This document shows, piece after piece, positions 49,147 to 59,866 of a stretch of 64,000 nucleotides of DNA. The notes beneath the pieces were generated by a model that was given only the letters and a program-made list of their open reading frames with translations, did no database searches and was not told the DNA's origin. Numbering within the stretch: position 1 is the stretch's first letter; the number at the start of each line of letters is the position of its first letter. The DNA lies in NCBI RefSeq assembly GCF_003719305.1, contig NZ_RARC01000009.1, positions 147,841-211,840 on the forward strand, read 5' to 3'. Origin of the DNA: Mycolicibacterium stellerae. GTDB taxonomy: Bacteria > Actinomycetota > Actinomycetes > Mycobacteriales > Mycobacteriaceae. Both the position numbers and the translations under genes were made by a program.

Positions 49147-49576
49147 CCTCGACTCGTTTCTTGAGATCCTTCAGTGCGGTGTCGGTCAGCCTGCGTTCGG
49201 CCTTGCGCTTGAGCAGGCCGATCATCGGAATGACCAGGTCCACCGACAGTTCATAGGTGACATCGGTGCCAGATCCCTTGGGTGCCAACCTGTATGCGCC
49301 GTCAAGCGACTTGAGCAGCGAACTCGAGACCAGCTTCCAGGTGACCGAGCCATGGTCGGGCGGCCAATCGTAAGCCAGCACCATCGTGTCCTTGAGCACC
49401 GCTGCGTCGAGCACCAGCCGGGCCGTCTTCGGGTAGCCCTCGTCGTCGGCCTCGAGGACCTCGGTCTCCTTGTACTCGGCAACCCAGTCTGGATAGGAAC
49501 CGATGTCGGCGATGACGTCCATCACCGTGGAAGGATCCGCATCGATGTAGATGGTCTGCGCCGTCTTGTCCGCCAC
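49139..49576 (-). CDS. SRPBCC/polyketide-cyclase-like lipid-binding protein (Rv2185c/TB16.3-like)
   Basis: 145 residues. The START-like fold shows YIDADPSTVMDVIADIGSYP and WVAEYKETEVLE, then GAYRLAPKGSGTDVTYELSV and a C-terminal helix with DTALKDLKKRVE. Such proteins bind hydrophobic ligands. GTG 49576 has AGGGGA upstream. It lies in a row of Rv2182c-Rv2186c-like genes and overlaps the ATPase gene by 8 bp if that gene starts at CTG. Confidence 0.92.
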   Translation of the reverse strand: MADKTAQTIYIDADPSTVMDVIADIGSYPDWVAEYKETEVLEADDEGYPKTARLVLDAAVLKDTMVLAYDWPPDHGSVTWKLVSSSLLKSLDGAYRLAPKGSGTDVTYELSVDLVIPMIGLLKRKAERRLTDTALKDLKKRVEAE

Positions 49577-49650
49577 GTGGTCTGTTCCCCTGATTGGATC
49601 GCACTCGATGGAATGGAAATCTACCCGTCGCCGCTGCGTCTAACCCAATA

Positions 49651-50040
49651 TCAGGCTTGCGGGGGCATCCCGACCGGCCGCGTTGCCTCCAGCTTCTGCT
49701 TCAGCTCGAAGGACATCTTCTTGCCCGCCACCCGGCGTTGGTGGTTCAGCTTGGCCAGATTCATCCTGGCCAATTGCCACGCGGCAGCGCCGGCGGGCTC
49801 TGCGTGCAGGAAGTAGTTGAGGATGACGCCGTCCAGCGACGGCTCCAGCCAGACCTCCATGGTGCCGGTCAGCGCCCCATTGACGCTCCAGCGATGACCG
49901 ACGGCGCCGCGGTCCTCGATCACCGTCAGATGCAGGTCCGGCCACCAGCGTCGCCAGCTCGCGGGGTCCGCCACCGCCTTGCCGACCTCGACCGGGTCGG
50001 CCGCCACGAACGTCTGATCGGCGACCTGAATGCTGTTCAT
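49651..50040 (-). CDS. SRPBCC-like conserved protein (Rv2186c-like)
   Basis: 129 residues, the same length as Rv2186c. Fold markers are [37 protein letters not shown] and [13 protein letters not shown]. It is a second SRPBCC-type protein next to the Rv2185c-like one; the pair may bind related lipids. ATG 50040 matches the Rv2186c start; ATG 50046 two codons upstream is possible. Divergent from fadD15. Confidence 0.88.
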   Translation of the reverse strand: MNSIQVADQTFVAADPVEVGKAVADPASWRRWWPDLHLTVIEDRGAVGHRWSVNGALTGTMEVWLEPSLDGVILNYFLHAEPAGAAAWQLARMNLAKLNHQRRVAGKKMSFELKQKLEATRPVGMPPQA

Positions 50041-50122
50041 CGCCATTAGCTTCACATATGGCACCGGGGTGCCGACTAGGCTGGTCGGTGGCAAAACCGC
50101 TACCACCTCGGAGGCCGACACC

Positions 50123-51928
50123 GTGCGCGAGTTCAGCATCCCCGCATCGTTCGAAGTCGGGGAGCATGACAACATCGTCGACTCCGTCTATGCGCACGAA
50201 CGCGACGACCCCGACCACGTGATCTTTCAGCGCCTCGTCGACGGCGACTGGAAGGATGTGACGGCCGGGCAGGCGGCCGAACAGATTCGTTCGGTCGCAC
50301 TCGGTTTGATCGCCGAAGGGGTAGCGCCAGGTGACCGGGTGGCGGTGTTTTCGGCAACCCGCTACGAGTGGCCGATCATCGACTTCGCAATCCTGTCGGT
50401 CGGCGCCCTGACAGTGCCGATTTACGAGACCAGCTCGGTCGAGCAGGTGCGCCACGTGCTCAGCGATTCGGGTGCTGTTCTGGTGTTCGCCGAGACCGAC
50501 GCGCACGCAGACAAGATCGAGCATCTCGCCGACGAGCTGCCGGGGCTGCGGAAAGTGTTGTGCATCGACAGTTCCGGCACGTCGGCGCTGGACGAGCTGA
50601 CCGAGGCGGGCAAGTCGATCGACCGTGGCGAGCTCGACAACAGGCTGGCCGGGATCAAGTCCACCGATCCGGCCACGCTGATCTACACCTCTGGCACCAC
50701 CGGCAAGCCGAAGGGTTGCCAGCTGACACATTCGAACCTGGTCTACGAGATCCGTGGAGCCAAGGCGGCGTTCCCGACGTTGCTGAACAAGGGCGAGCGT
50801 CTGCTGGTGTTCCTGCCGTTGGCGCACGTGCTGGCCCGCGCGCTCACCATATCGGCGTTCTCGAACAAGGTGACGCTGGGTTTCACCAGCGACATCAAGA
50901 ACCTGGTGCCGATGTTCGGGGTCTTCAAACCGACGCTGGTGGTGTCGGTGCCAAGGGTGTTCGAGAAGGTCTACAACACCGCCGAGCAGAACGCCCGCAG
51001 CGACGGCAAAGGCAAGATCTTCGAAATCGCCGCCAAGACCGCGATCGAATGGAGCCAGGCACAGGACGCGGGCACCGGGCCAGGCGTGCTGCTTCGCGTC
51101 AAGCACGCGCTGTTCGACCGGCTGGTCTACGGCAAGCTGCGGGCGGCGCTCGGCGGCCACTGCCACGCCGCGATCTCCGGCGGCGCCCCGCTGGGTGCGC
51201 GGCTCGGGCACTTCTACCGCGGCGTCGGCCTTACGATCTACGAAGGCTACGGGCTTACCGAGACCAGCGCGGCGATCACGGTGAACCAGATCGACAGTCT
51301 GAAGATCGGTTCGGTCGGAAAGCTGTTGGAGGGCAACAGCATGCGCCTCATCGATGACAACGAACTGCTGGTGCGGGGCGGCGTGGTGTTCGCCGGCTAC
51401 TGGCACAACGAGGAGGAGACCAACGCGGCGTTCTCCGACGGCTGGTTCCACACCGGCGATCTCGGTGCGATCGACGACAACGGATTCCTGACGATCGTCG
51501 GCCGCAAGAAGGAGATCATCGTCACCGCTGGAGGCAAGAACGTCGCCCCGGCCGTCCTCGAGGACCGGCTGCGGGCACATCCGCTGATCAGCCAGGCGAT
51601 GTGTGTCGGCGACGCGAAACCGTTCATCGCGGCGCTCATCACGATCGACCCCGAGGCGTTTCCCGGCTGGAAGGAACGCAACGGCAAGAGCGCCGACGCG
51701 ACGGTCGCCGACCTCGCCGACGACCCTGACCTCACCGCCGAGATCGACTTGGCCGTCAAGGACGCCAACCAGGCGGTGTCGAAGGCAGAGGCGATCCGTA
51801 AATTCCGCATTCTGCCCGTCGATTTTACCGAGGACACCGGCGAGCTGACCCCGACGCTGAAGGTCAAGCGCAAAGTGGTGGCGGAGAAGTTCGCCAGTGA
51901 TATCGAAGGGCTCTACGAGAAGGGCTGA
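50123..51928 (+). CDS. fadD15: FadD15, long-chain fatty acyl-CoA ligase
   Basis: 601 residues. AMP-binding motif [63 protein letters not shown]-terminal Lys region [14 protein letters not shown]. It activates fatty acids to acyl-adenylate and then acyl-CoA. GTG 50123 is preceded by GGAGG with eight bases of spacing and matches the M. tuberculosis start (REFSIPASF). Confidence 0.96.
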   Translation: MREFSIPASFEVGEHDNIVDSVYAHERDDPDHVIFQRLVDGDWKDVTAGQAAEQIRSVALGLIAEGVAPGDRVAVFSATRYEWPIIDFAILSVGALTVPIYETSSVEQVRHVLSDSGAVLVFAETDAHADKIEHLADELPGLRKVLCIDSSGTSALDELTEAGKSIDRGELDNRLAGIKSTDPATLIYTSGTTGKPKGCQLTHSNLVYEIRGAKAAFPTLLNKGERLLVFLPLAHVLARALTISAFSNKVTLGFTSDIKNLVPMFGVFKPTLVVSVPRVFEKVYNTAEQNARSDGKGKIFEIAAKTAIEWSQAQDAGTGPGVLLRVKHALFDRLVYGKLRAALGGHCHAAISGGAPLGARLGHFYRGVGLTIYEGYGLTETSAAITVNQIDSLKIGSVGKLLEGNSMRLIDDNELLVRGGVVFAGYWHNEEETNAAFSDGWFHTGDLGAIDDNGFLTIVGRKKEIIVTAGGKNVAPAVLEDRLRAHPLISQAMCVGDAKPFIAALITIDPEAFPGWKERNGKSADATVADLADDPDLTAEIDLAVKDANQAVSKAEAIRKFRILPVDFTEDTGELTPTLKVKRKVVAEKFASDIEGLYEKG

Positions 51929-51934
51929 CCGAGG

Positions 51935-53080
51935 TCAACCGGCCAGCTGGCTGTGCAGCCGCGCGGCCTGATTGCGCCACTGCCAGTTGCCGACAGCCCA
52001 GCGACGCCCGGCGGCGCCCATCTCGGCCGCGCGCTCGGGGTCGGCGAGTAGATCACCTACCGCAGTGGCGATTTCGTCGACGTCCCTGCCGTTCACGACG
52101 CGTCCGGTGACCCCGTCCTGCACCGTTTCTGGCGCACCGCCGGAGTCACCCGCGACCACGGGCACTCCCGTCGAGGACGCCTCCAGGTAGACGATGCCGA
52201 GGCCCTCGACGTCGAGCCCGGCGCCACGCGTCCGGCACGGCATCGCGAACACGTCGGCCATCGCATGGTGGGCTGGCAGTTCCCCGCCCGGCACACCGCC
52301 GGTGAACACCACGTGCTCGGTGACCGCTGTCTCGCGGGCCAGCCTTTGCAGCGTCGCCAGATACGGCCCGCCCCCGACGATGACCAGCGCAGCGCCGTCG
52401 ATGCGCTCGCGGATCGCGGGCATGGCACGGATCAGCATGTCCTGGCCCTTGCGGGGAACCAACCGGGACAGGCAGACGACCACCGGGCGGTCGCCGAGCC
52501 CATACCGCGACCGCATCTCCGCGCGGGCGCCCGGATCCGGCGCGAACCGGTCGGTGTCCACCCCCGGCGGCACATACTCAAGCGCGGCGTGCGGCCCGAA
52601 CGCCGATGCGAATCGGCCGCGGGTATAGGCGCTGACGTACGTCACCACGTCAGTGTCGTCCCCGATGCGGCGTAATGCGTTGCGCGCCAACGGCAACATC
52701 GACCAGCCAACCTCGTGGCCGTGCGTGCTGGCGACAACGCGGCGCGCTCCTGCGCTGCGCGCACGCGGTGCCAGTAGCGCCAGCGGCGCCGCCGCACCGA
52801 ACCAGACCGTCTCGACATCGTTGTCGACGATCAGCCGCCGCATCCTGTCGTCGACGCCTGGACTGGGCAGCATGAGGGTGGTCGGGTGGCGCACGACCTG
52901 ATAGCCCGAAGCGCTGGCCTCTTCGTCGAACTCCTCGCAGCCCTTCCACTTCGGCGCATACACGGTCAGCGAATAGTCGTTGTCGGATTTCAGGAGTTGG
53001 CCGACGAGTTCGTGCAGGTACGACTGGATCCCGCCACGTCGTGGTGGAAAGTCGTTGGTAACCAGCAGAACCCGGGGCAT
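51935..53080 (-). CDS. pimB: PimB', GDP-mannose-dependent phosphatidylinositol-mannoside mannosyltransferase
   Basis: 381 residues, GT4 family GT-B fold. RVLLVTNDFPPRRGGIQSYL at the N-terminus, ASTHGHEVGWSMLP, PPGVDTDRFAPDP, LSRLVPRKGQD (donor phosphate-binding Arg/Lys) and EGLGIVYLEASSTGVPVVAG (EX7E). The sequence follows M. tuberculosis Rv2188c, which adds the second mannose to PIM1 at the inner membrane face. ATG 53080. It converges with fadD15 and is 5 bp downstream of the metallopeptidase-like gene. Confidence 0.96.
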   Translation of the reverse strand: MPRVLLVTNDFPPRRGGIQSYLHELVGQLLKSDNDYSLTVYAPKWKGCEEFDEEASASGYQVVRHPTTLMLPSPGVDDRMRRLIVDNDVETVWFGAAAPLALLAPRARSAGARRVVASTHGHEVGWSMLPLARNALRRIGDDTDVVTYVSAYTRGRFASAFGPHAALEYVPPGVDTDRFAPDPGARAEMRSRYGLGDRPVVVCLSRLVPRKGQDMLIRAMPAIRERIDGAALVIVGGGPYLATLQRLARETAVTEHVVFTGGVPGGELPAHHAMADVFAMPCRTRGAGLDVEGLGIVYLEASSTGVPVVAGDSGGAPETVQDGVTGRVVNGRDVDEIATAVGDLLADPERAAEMGAAGRRWAVGNWQWRNQAARLHSQLAG

Positions 53081-53085
53081 CGCGG

Positions 53086-53922
53086 TCAGGCTATCTGAGA
53101 AAGCCAGCGCCGCCAGGCCACCAGCACCTCGTCGAGGTCGGTGCCCAGCGTCTCGGATACCGCCGCTTCGACGCCCGGGTGACCCGGGCCGCAGGCCCGC
53201 ACGTAGAGGCGCCGCAAAGTCGACGTCCCGTACCGATCGGCCACGAAGCGGGTGAACCACCAGGCCCGGTCGTAGGCCAGCGTCCGGGTCGACCCCGCGG
53301 TGTCCAGGTCGGCGTCGGATGGCAGCACCGCGATCTCGGCTGCCTGCGCTTGGCCCGGCAGCGGCGTCGCAGGCCGTGCCACGAAGTCGGCGACGCCTTC
53401 GGTCAGCCACCGCAGCGCGTCTGCCGCCGTATCAGCGCGGGCCGCGTAGTGAAAGAGTTCGTGGCGCAACACGATTCGCAATGCGGCGTCGCTCATCGCG
53501 GCGGCCCCCGGCGCGAAGACGATGCGCCCGTCGGTGGTCGCTGCCGCGATGTCGGAGCCGCCACCGGCCAATGCGCGGAACTGCTCATCGGACGCGGTGG
53601 CCACCACGACGATGTCGCGTCGCCAGTCGGGGCCCCAGAACCCCGTCACTGCGCGTACGGCGTCGTCCATGGCGCCGGACACCCGGTCCAGCAGCGGTTG
53701 CGTTGTCGGGCCGCCCAGGCTCATCAGTTCCACGGTGCGGCCATCCGACATCGTCTCGGTGCGCGAGGCCACCGCGGTCGCGGCGGGTGGCGAAACGGGG
53801 GCCGGTTCCGGAGCAGACGTATCCGGCCTGCCGACGAGCATCACCGCCACGATCAGCTCGACGATCAGCAGCAGGCCCAGAAATGGACGTTCAGTACCGG
53901 CGGACGTTATAGATCGGGGCAT
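53086..53922 (-). CDS. Membrane-anchored HExxH metallopeptidase-like protein (Rv2189c-like)
   Basis: 278 residues. A hydrophobic N-terminal segment (FLGLLLIVELIVAVMLVG, about 14-31) would anchor or export it. The gluzincin-like site is VLRHELFHYAARAD (His154, Glu155, His158) with LTEGVADFVA (Glu175) 17 residues further, the usual third ligand. In M. tuberculosis the homologue is listed as conserved hypothetical, so peptidase activity is an inference. The ATG at 53922 overlaps the ripC 3' end by 32 bp, so the two are coupled. No other good start exists before the anchor. Confidence 0.85.
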   Translation of the reverse strand: MPRSITSAGTERPFLGLLLIVELIVAVMLVGRPDTSAPEPAPVSPPAATAVASRTETMSDGRTVELMSLGGPTTQPLLDRVSGAMDDAVRAVTGFWGPDWRRDIVVVATASDEQFRALAGGGSDIAAATTDGRIVFAPGAAAMSDAALRIVLRHELFHYAARADTAADALRWLTEGVADFVARPATPLPGQAQAAEIAVLPSDADLDTAGSTRTLAYDRAWWFTRFVADRYGTSTLRRLYVRACGPGHPGVEAAVSETLGTDLDEVLVAWRRWLSQIA

Positions 53923-55027
53923 TGTTCACCGGCGCCACTTGCACCGGCGTGCCGTAGGTGGACGCGTGCACCATCATTCCGTCGCCGATGTAGATCGCCG
54001 AATGCGACGCGTCGGAGTAGTAGTTGACCACGTCGCCGGGCTGCATCTGCGACATGTCCACCGGCTGCCCGCCCCTGGCCAGCGCCTGGCTGGAGTGCGG
54101 CAGCGAAACGCCCGCCTGCTGGAAGGCCCACATCACCAGGCCCGAGCAGTCGAACTGGTTGGGTCCCGATCCGCCCCACGTGTAGGGCGAGCCGATCCGG
54201 GTCAGCGCCGCCTGGACGGCCAGCGTGCCCTCGCCAGCGGGCGCCTCAGGGGCAATGGCGCCTTCCGGTGGTGCGACATCGCCCGGTGGGATACCGCCGG
54301 GCGGGGCGGCAATGACCGCGGGGTCCTCTGGAGCGGGCGGCGCCGCCTCCGGCGGCGGAGGTGCAGGCGGGATGGCCGCAAGGGCTTCCCGCTGGCCGGG
54401 TGTCAGGGCCTGGTACTGCGACTTGACCACGGCCATCTGAACCTGCAGCTGGCTTTGCTTGGATTGCAGGTCAGCGCGCACCGCCGCGGCCTGCTCGGCC
54501 GCGGTCTTCGCATCGCCGGCCGACTTGGCGGAGGCTTCCTGTGCCTTGGCCGCCTGATCGCTGACGGTTCGGTAGCTGTGCATCTGCGCCGACATCTCGG
54601 ATGCCATCACCCGCTGAACCGAAAGCTGGTCGATGAGCCGCTGCGGGGAGTCGGCGGTCAGCATCGCGTCCATGCCGCTTGTCCTGCCACCCATGTATTG
54701 AGCCGCAGCAAATTTATCAACCGACGACTGGAAGGTTGCCAACTCGGAATTGGCCTTGTCGAACGCCGCCTGGTCCGCGGCGTACTTCGCTTCGGCATCC
54801 GCCTGCGCGGCCAGCTTGTTGTCGAGTTCGAGCTCTGCCGAATGCATAGCCTCGGTGGTCCGCTCGGCCTGCCGCGACAGCTCATTCAGCTTTGCCAACG
54901 CATCGTCTGCGGGATCTGCCTGCACAGTGCCGGCAAGAATGCCCCCGAATAGGGTCAGTGCCGATATCGCGCATATGACGGGTCGTTTGAATCCGCGCGT
55001 CATCCGCTGCGTCCGGTCGAACGTCAA
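53891..55027 (-). CDS. ripC: RipC, secreted NlpC/P60 peptidoglycan hydrolase
   Basis: About 378 residues. Signal peptide (RPVICAISALTLFGGILAGT, cleavage near VQA), a long coiled coil at about 45-215, a Pro-rich linker with PPGG/APPE repeats, and the NlpC/P60 domain. Catalytic Cys in QFDCSGLVMWAF, His in ASHSAIYIG and a third residue in VHASTYG. RipC in mycobacteria is activated through the divisome protein FtsX. TTG 55027 has GAGG nine bases upstream; TTG 55042 and ATG 55003 are alternatives that keep the signal peptide. Confidence 0.93.
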   Translation of the reverse strand: MTFDRTQRMTRGFKRPVICAISALTLFGGILAGTVQADPADDALAKLNELSRQAERTTEAMHSAELELDNKLAAQADAEAKYAADQAAFDKANSELATFQSSVDKFAAAQYMGGRTSGMDAMLTADSPQRLIDQLSVQRVMASEMSAQMHSYRTVSDQAAKAQEASAKSAGDAKTAAEQAAAVRADLQSKQSQLQVQMAVVKSQYQALTPGQREALAAIPPAPPPPEAAPPAPEDPAVIAAPPGGIPPGDVAPPEGAIAPEAPAGEGTLAVQAALTRIGSPYTWGGSGPNQFDCSGLVMWAFQQAGVSLPHSSQALARGGQPVDMSQMQPGDVVNYYSDASHSAIYIGDGMMVHASTYGTPVQVAPVNNAPIYNVRRY

Positions 55028-55180
55028 GATTTGTGTCCTCAAACTGCCGTTGGCAAGTCGCCCCGAACTGTCTTAGGTCTCAGACAGGTTACGAAACGGC
55101 ATCAGCCTTGTCCAAACAAGAGACGCAAATTTAACAGCCTCTCAGAGTTTTTCGGACGCCATCCGTTGCTAGGCGTGTCG

Positions 55181-55417
55181 TCAGGCGACGACTCCCGAAT
55201 CACCATGCCGGTGAATCGGTACCAATCGAAGCCGCGGCGCAAGACCCGCCTCTGCGAGCACCTCCAGCGCCGCGCGCTCGTCGTGAAGCAAGGTGTCTGG
55301 AACGCCGAGCAACACGCTCACGACACAGTCCTTGCAGCCGGGGCCACGCACAGCGCAGTCATCGCAATCGATGGTCACCGCGCCGGTATCGGTGCCCCTC
55401 TCATCGGCCTCGTCCAT
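55181..55417 (-). CDS. Small protein with paired CxxC motifs
   Basis: 78 residues. CX2C-X6-CX2C spans residues 18-31 (DCDDCAVRGPGCKDCVV), which suggests a bound zinc or Fe-S cluster. The remainder (LLHDERAALEVLAEAGLAPR) is helical. ATG 55417 has GAGAGGAC upstream. It precedes ripC by about 150 bp on the same strand and is divergent from the nuclease gene. Function is unknown. Confidence 0.78.
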   Translation of the reverse strand: MDEADERGTDTGAVTIDCDDCAVRGPGCKDCVVSVLLGVPDTLLHDERAALEVLAEAGLAPRLRLVPIHRHGDSGVVA

Positions 55418-55510
55418 CTGACCGTCCTCTCGTTGGAGTTAGTCGCACGCTAACGGGCACCACCGACATCTTTAGCGCGTGGCGCGCCTCAGCCTGTCGG
55501 TCGCAGTGCC

Positions 55511-55516
55511 TACCTT
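55511..55516 (+). promoter_or_regulatory. -10 element TACCTT for the leaderless nuclease gene
   Basis: TACCTT ends six bases before the ATG at 55523. No Shine-Dalgarno sequence precedes the ATG. The arrangement fits a leaderless mRNA. Confidence 0.5.
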
Positions 55517-55522
55517 CAGCAC

Positions 55523-57385
55523 ATGGGCCGGCTCAGGTTCGCCGATGTGGAACAGCTGTCGCTCGACCTGGCGTCCGAATCACTACGCGACACCACGTTC
55601 GTCGTCGTCGACCTGGAGACGACCGGCGGCCGTGCGTCCGGCGACGGCGACAACGTCGACGCCATCACCGAGATCGGCGCGGTGAAGGTGCGCGGCGGCA
55701 CCGTGCTCGGCGAGCTGGCCACATTGGTTGACCCCGGCCGCAGCATCCCGCCGCAGATCGTCGAACTCACCGGCATCACCTCGGCCATGGTCCGCGACGC
55801 GCCCAAGATCGACACGGTGCTGCCCGCATTCCTCGAGTTCGCCCGCGGCGCAGTGCTGGTCGCCCACAACGCGGGATTCGACATCGGCTTCCTTCGCGCC
55901 GCCGCGGAGCGCTGCCAGATCGTGTGGCCGCGCCCGCCGGTGCTGTGCACCGTCCGGTTGGCCCGCCGGGTGCTCACCCGCGACGAAGCGCCAAGCGTGC
56001 GACTCTCGGCGCTGGCCCGGCTGTTCGGCGCCGCCACCACACCTACGCACCGGGCACTCGACGACGCGCGAGCCACCGTCGACGTGCTGCACGCGCTCAT
56101 CGAGCGGGTCGGCAACCAGGGCGTGCACACCTACCCCGAGCTGCGCTCCTACCTGCCCGACGTGTCACCGCAGCAGCGCCGCAAGCGAATCTTGGCCTCG
56201 CACCTGCCACACCGGCCCGGCGTCTATCTGTTCCGCGGGCCCGCCAATGAGGTGCTCTATGTCGGCACGGCGGTGGATCTGCGCAGACGGGCCGGCCAGT
56301 ACTTCAACGGCTCGGATTCGCGGCCGCGCATCAAGGAGATGGTCGCGCTGGCCACCGCGATCGACCACGTCGAGTGCGCGCACGGCCTTGAGGCAGGCGT
56401 GCGTGAGCTGCGGCTGCTTGCCGCGCATGCGCCGCCATACAACCGGCGGTCGAAGTTCCCGCAGCGGTGGTGGTGGATCGTGCTGACGGCGGAGGCGTTT
56501 CCGCGATTGTCGATCGTGCGCACCCCGAAGAGCGATAGCACGGTCGGGCCGTTCCGGTCACGCGCCGACGCCGTCGAGACGGCCGACCTGCTCGCCCGTT
56601 TCACCGGCCTGCGCACCTGCACCACCCGGATCGCGCGGTCGGCGCGGCACGGGCCCGGCTGCGCCGAACGTGAACTGTCGCCGTGCCCGGCACCTCGCGG
56701 CATCCCCGCCGACGAGTACGCGGACGCACCGCGGCGGACGACGGCGCTGATCGACGGGCTCGAGGACGACGCACTCTCGGCGGTGCTCGCCCGCATCGGC
56801 GAGCTGGCGGACTGCCACCGCTACGAGACCGCCGCACGGCTGCGCGACCACGCCTGCGGCGCGATCGACGTGCTGTGGCGCGGTCAGCGGTTGCGCGCGC
56901 TGGCGTCGGTCACCGAGCTCGTCGCAGCGCGATCCGACGGCGACGGCGGATGGCATCTCGCGGTGATCCGGTGTGGGCAGCTCGCCGCCGCGGGTGTCGC
57001 GCCCCGCGGTGTACCGCCGATGCCGGTCATCGACGCGATAACCGCTGCAGCACAAGCGATTCTGCCGAACCCGGCCCCGTTGGGTGGCGCGCTCGTGGAA
57101 GAGGTGGCGTTGGTCATGCGCTGGCTCGCCCAGCCGGGCGTGCGCATCGTGCGCGCCGAACCCGGCTGGGCGTCACCGTCTGCGTCCGCGGGACGGTGGG
57201 CGTCGTGGGCTGCGTCTGCGAGGTCGGCACGGCTGGCCGCCGAGCAAACGCTCGACTCGTCAGACCTGCTGAGTGAACCGCACCCAACGCGCGAGCAGCT
57301 GTTCGGCCGCCCCGGAGTCGATCGCATCGACGGCCCGGCTCAGACCCGACTCCCACGCCGACAGCCATTCGGCGCCGCTGGTTAG
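55523..57385 (+). CDS. DnaQ-type exonuclease fused to a GIY-YIG (UvrC/Cho-like) nuclease (Rv2191-like)
   Basis: 620 residues. Residues about 22-195 form a DEDDh exonuclease ([35 protein letters not shown]). From about 230 there is a GIY-YIG domain ([24 protein letters not shown]) and then a UVR-like helix pair ([14 protein letters not shown]). The layout equals Cho-type proteins fused to Pol III epsilon, thought to act in DNA repair. No UvrC-type C-terminal RNase H half is recognised. The last 126 bp, encoding an Ala/Ser/Arg-rich end, lie antisense to trpD, so the functional C-terminus may end earlier. Confidence 0.92.
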   Translation: MGRLRFADVEQLSLDLASESLRDTTFVVVDLETTGGRASGDGDNVDAITEIGAVKVRGGTVLGELATLVDPGRSIPPQIVELTGITSAMVRDAPKIDTVLPAFLEFARGAVLVAHNAGFDIGFLRAAAERCQIVWPRPPVLCTVRLARRVLTRDEAPSVRLSALARLFGAATTPTHRALDDARATVDVLHALIERVGNQGVHTYPELRSYLPDVSPQQRRKRILASHLPHRPGVYLFRGPANEVLYVGTAVDLRRRAGQYFNGSDSRPRIKEMVALATAIDHVECAHGLEAGVRELRLLAAHAPPYNRRSKFPQRWWWIVLTAEAFPRLSIVRTPKSDSTVGPFRSRADAVETADLLARFTGLRTCTTRIARSARHGPGCAERELSPCPAPRGIPADEYADAPRRTTALIDGLEDDALSAVLARIGELADCHRYETAARLRDHACGAIDVLWRGQRLRALASVTELVAARSDGDGGWHLAVIRCGQLAAAGVAPRGVPPMPVIDAITAAAQAILPNPAPLGGALVEEVALVMRWLAQPGVRIVRAEPGWASPSASAGRWASWAASARSARLAAEQTLDSSDLLSEPHPTREQLFGRPGVDRIDGPAQTRLPRRQPFGAAG

Positions 57386-58321
57386 TCCCGCATGGGCGAC
57401 CATCGCGCCTGCGGCGTTGAGCACCACCGCGTCGCGCACCGGCCCCTTGGCGCCGGCAAGCACCTCGCGCGCCTCCGCCGCGTTGGACTCGGCATCGCCG
57501 CCAACCAGAGCCGAAATGTCGGCACGGGCGAACCCGAATCCCGCGGGGTCGAACGACAGCTTCTCCACGGTGCCCGCCTGCACGCGCCAGATGGTGCTCG
57601 TCGTCGTCGTGGTGAGTTCGTCGAGGCCGTCATCACCGTGCACGACCAGAACACTGGAGCGGCGAGTCGCGAACACCCCCGCCATCACCTCCGCCAGATC
57701 GGCCCATGCACAGCCGATCAGCCCGGCGCGCGGGGAACCCGGATTCGTCAGCGGGCCAAGCAGATTGAACACCGTAGGAACACCGATCTCGCGGCGGGCC
57801 ACTCCTGCGTGCCGGTACGAAGGGTGAAACACCGGCGCGAAGCAGAAGCCGATCCCGACCTCCGCGACGCTGCGGGCGACATCCTCTGGACCGAGGTCGA
57901 TGCGCACCCCGAGCGCTTCGAGGGTGTCGGCGCCACCGCTGCGGGACGACGCGGCCCTGTTGCCGTGCTTGACCACCGGCACCCCGGCGGCCGCCACCAC
58001 GATGGCGGCCATCGTCGACAGGTTCACGGTGTTCGCCCCGTCGCCGCCGGTGCCGACCACGTCGACGGTGTCGGTGCCGATCTCGTCGGTCGGCACTCGG
58101 AGTGCGTAGGACAGCATCGTGTTGGCCAGCTCGGTCACCTCGGCCGACGTCGGCCGCTTCATTTTCATCGACACGCCGAAGGCCGCGATCTGTGCCGGCG
58201 TTGCGGTGCCGGTCATGATCTGGTCCATCGCCCACCCCGCCTGTCCCGCTACCAGCGGCTGTTGCGTGGTCAACCGGCCAAGAATCAGTGGCCATGACGG
58301 TTCGTTTTCGGCAGGAGTCAC
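57260..58321 (-). CDS. trpD: TrpD, anthranilate phosphoribosyltransferase
   Basis: 353 residues. PRPP loop [37 protein letters not shown] (anthranilate site); [36 protein letters not shown] (metal site Asp). It transfers ribose phosphate from PRPP to anthranilate in tryptophan synthesis. GTG 58321 follows CATAAT by six bases. It is divergent from ctaE and stands alone, without other trp genes nearby. Confidence 0.97.
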   Translation of the reverse strand: MTPAENEPSWPLILGRLTTQQPLVAGQAGWAMDQIMTGTATPAQIAAFGVSMKMKRPTSAEVTELANTMLSYALRVPTDEIGTDTVDVVGTGGDGANTVNLSTMAAIVVAAAGVPVVKHGNRAASSRSGGADTLEALGVRIDLGPEDVARSVAEVGIGFCFAPVFHPSYRHAGVARREIGVPTVFNLLGPLTNPGSPRAGLIGCAWADLAEVMAGVFATRRSSVLVVHGDDGLDELTTTTTSTIWRVQAGTVEKLSFDPAGFGFARADISALVGGDAESNAAEAREVLAGAKGPVRDAVVLNAAGAMVAHAGLTSGAEWLSAWESGLSRAVDAIDSGAAEQLLARWVRFTQQV

Positions 58322-58327
58322 GCCAAG

Positions 58328-58333
58328 ATTATG
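58328..58333 (-). promoter_or_regulatory. -10 element CATAAT for leaderless trpD
   Basis: CATAAT on the minus strand ends six bases before the GTG at 58321. It is half of a tight divergent promoter pair with ctaE; the start codons are 67 bp apart. Confidence 0.5.
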
Positions 58334-58361
58334 ACGAATTGCTCCACCCGGGTGGAGTTGA

Positions 58362-59000
<639 letters not shown>

Positions 59001-59026
59001 GCAGGCTGCCGATGACAAGGGGTTCG

Positions 59027-59866
59027 ATGAGCGGGAAGGCCCTCGGCGCCGGAAGGCCGGCGACATTGAAGCACCGTCGGCGCCTTCGTCGGCGACTATC
59101 AGCGGCGGTGTTGTTGCTGATCGGACTCGGGGTTGCGGGCGGCCTTGCCGCCACCCTCACGCCGACGCCACAGGTGGCGGTCGCCGATGAGTCGGCTTCG
59201 GCGATGCTGCGCACCGGCAAGGAGTTGTTCGACACCTCGTGTGTGACCTGCCACGGCGTCAACCTGCAGGGCGTGACCGACCGCGGGCCCAGCCTCATAG
59301 GCGTCGGCGAGGCCGCCGTGTACTTCCAGGTGTCGACGGGCCGGATGCCCGCCATGCGCGGTGAGGCGCAGGCGCCGCAGAAGCCGCCGCAGTTCGACGA
59401 ATCGCAGATCGACGCGCTTGGCGCCTACGTACAGGCCAATGGCGGCGGTCCCGTGGTGCCGCGCACCGACAACGGCCAGGTCGCCTCGGAATCGCTTCTT
59501 GGCGATGACGTCGCCCGCGGCGGTGACCTGTTCCGGCTGAACTGCGCGTCCTGCCACAACTTCACCGGCAAGGGTGGCGCGCTATCGTCGGGCAAGTACG
59601 CACCCGAACTGACCGACGCCGACCCCGCGCAGATCTACACCGCGATGCTGACCGGGCCCCAGAACATGCCGAAGTTCTCCGACCGCCAACTCTCCCCCGA
59701 GGAGAAGCGCGACATCGTCGCCTACGTGCGGATGGCAGCCGAAGCGCCGGATCCCGGCGGCTACGGCCTCGGCGGTCTCGGACCCACGTCTGAGGGCATG
59801 GCCATCTGGATCATCGGGATTGTGGCCGTCGTCGGGGCGGCGCTGTGGATCGGAGCCCGGTCGTGA
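59027..59866 (+). CDS. qcrC: QcrC, di-heme cytochrome c subunit of the bcc complex
   Basis: About 279 residues. Basic N-terminus, signal-anchor helix ([20 protein letters not shown]), two heme c domains with CVTCH (about 72-76) and CASCH (about 173-177), axial Met candidates in GRMPAM and NMPKFS, and a C-terminal helix. It carries electrons from the Rieske protein to the oxidase, replacing a soluble cytochrome c. ATG 59027 has AAGGGG upstream; ATG 58997 (overlapping the ctaE stop) and 59012 are alternatives. Confidence 0.96.
   Translation: MSGKALGAGRPATLKHRRRLRRRLSAAVLLLIGLGVAGGLAATLTPTPQVAVADESASAMLRTGKELFDTSCVTCHGVNLQGVTDRGPSLIGVGEAAVYFQVSTGRMPAMRGEAQAPQKPPQFDESQIDALGAYVQANGGGPVVPRTDNGQVASESLLGDDVARGGDLFRLNCASCHNFTGKGGALSSGKYAPELTDADPAQIYTAMLTGPQNMPKFSDRQLSPEEKRDIVAYVRMAAEAPDPGGYGLGGLGPTSEGMAIWIIGIVAVVGAALWIGARS

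Noticed and set aside
49640..51580. 646-codon minus-strand frame across fadD15
   Set aside because: It is antisense to an unmistakable acyl-CoA ligase and also overlaps the Rv2186c-like gene in another frame; composition is shadow-like.
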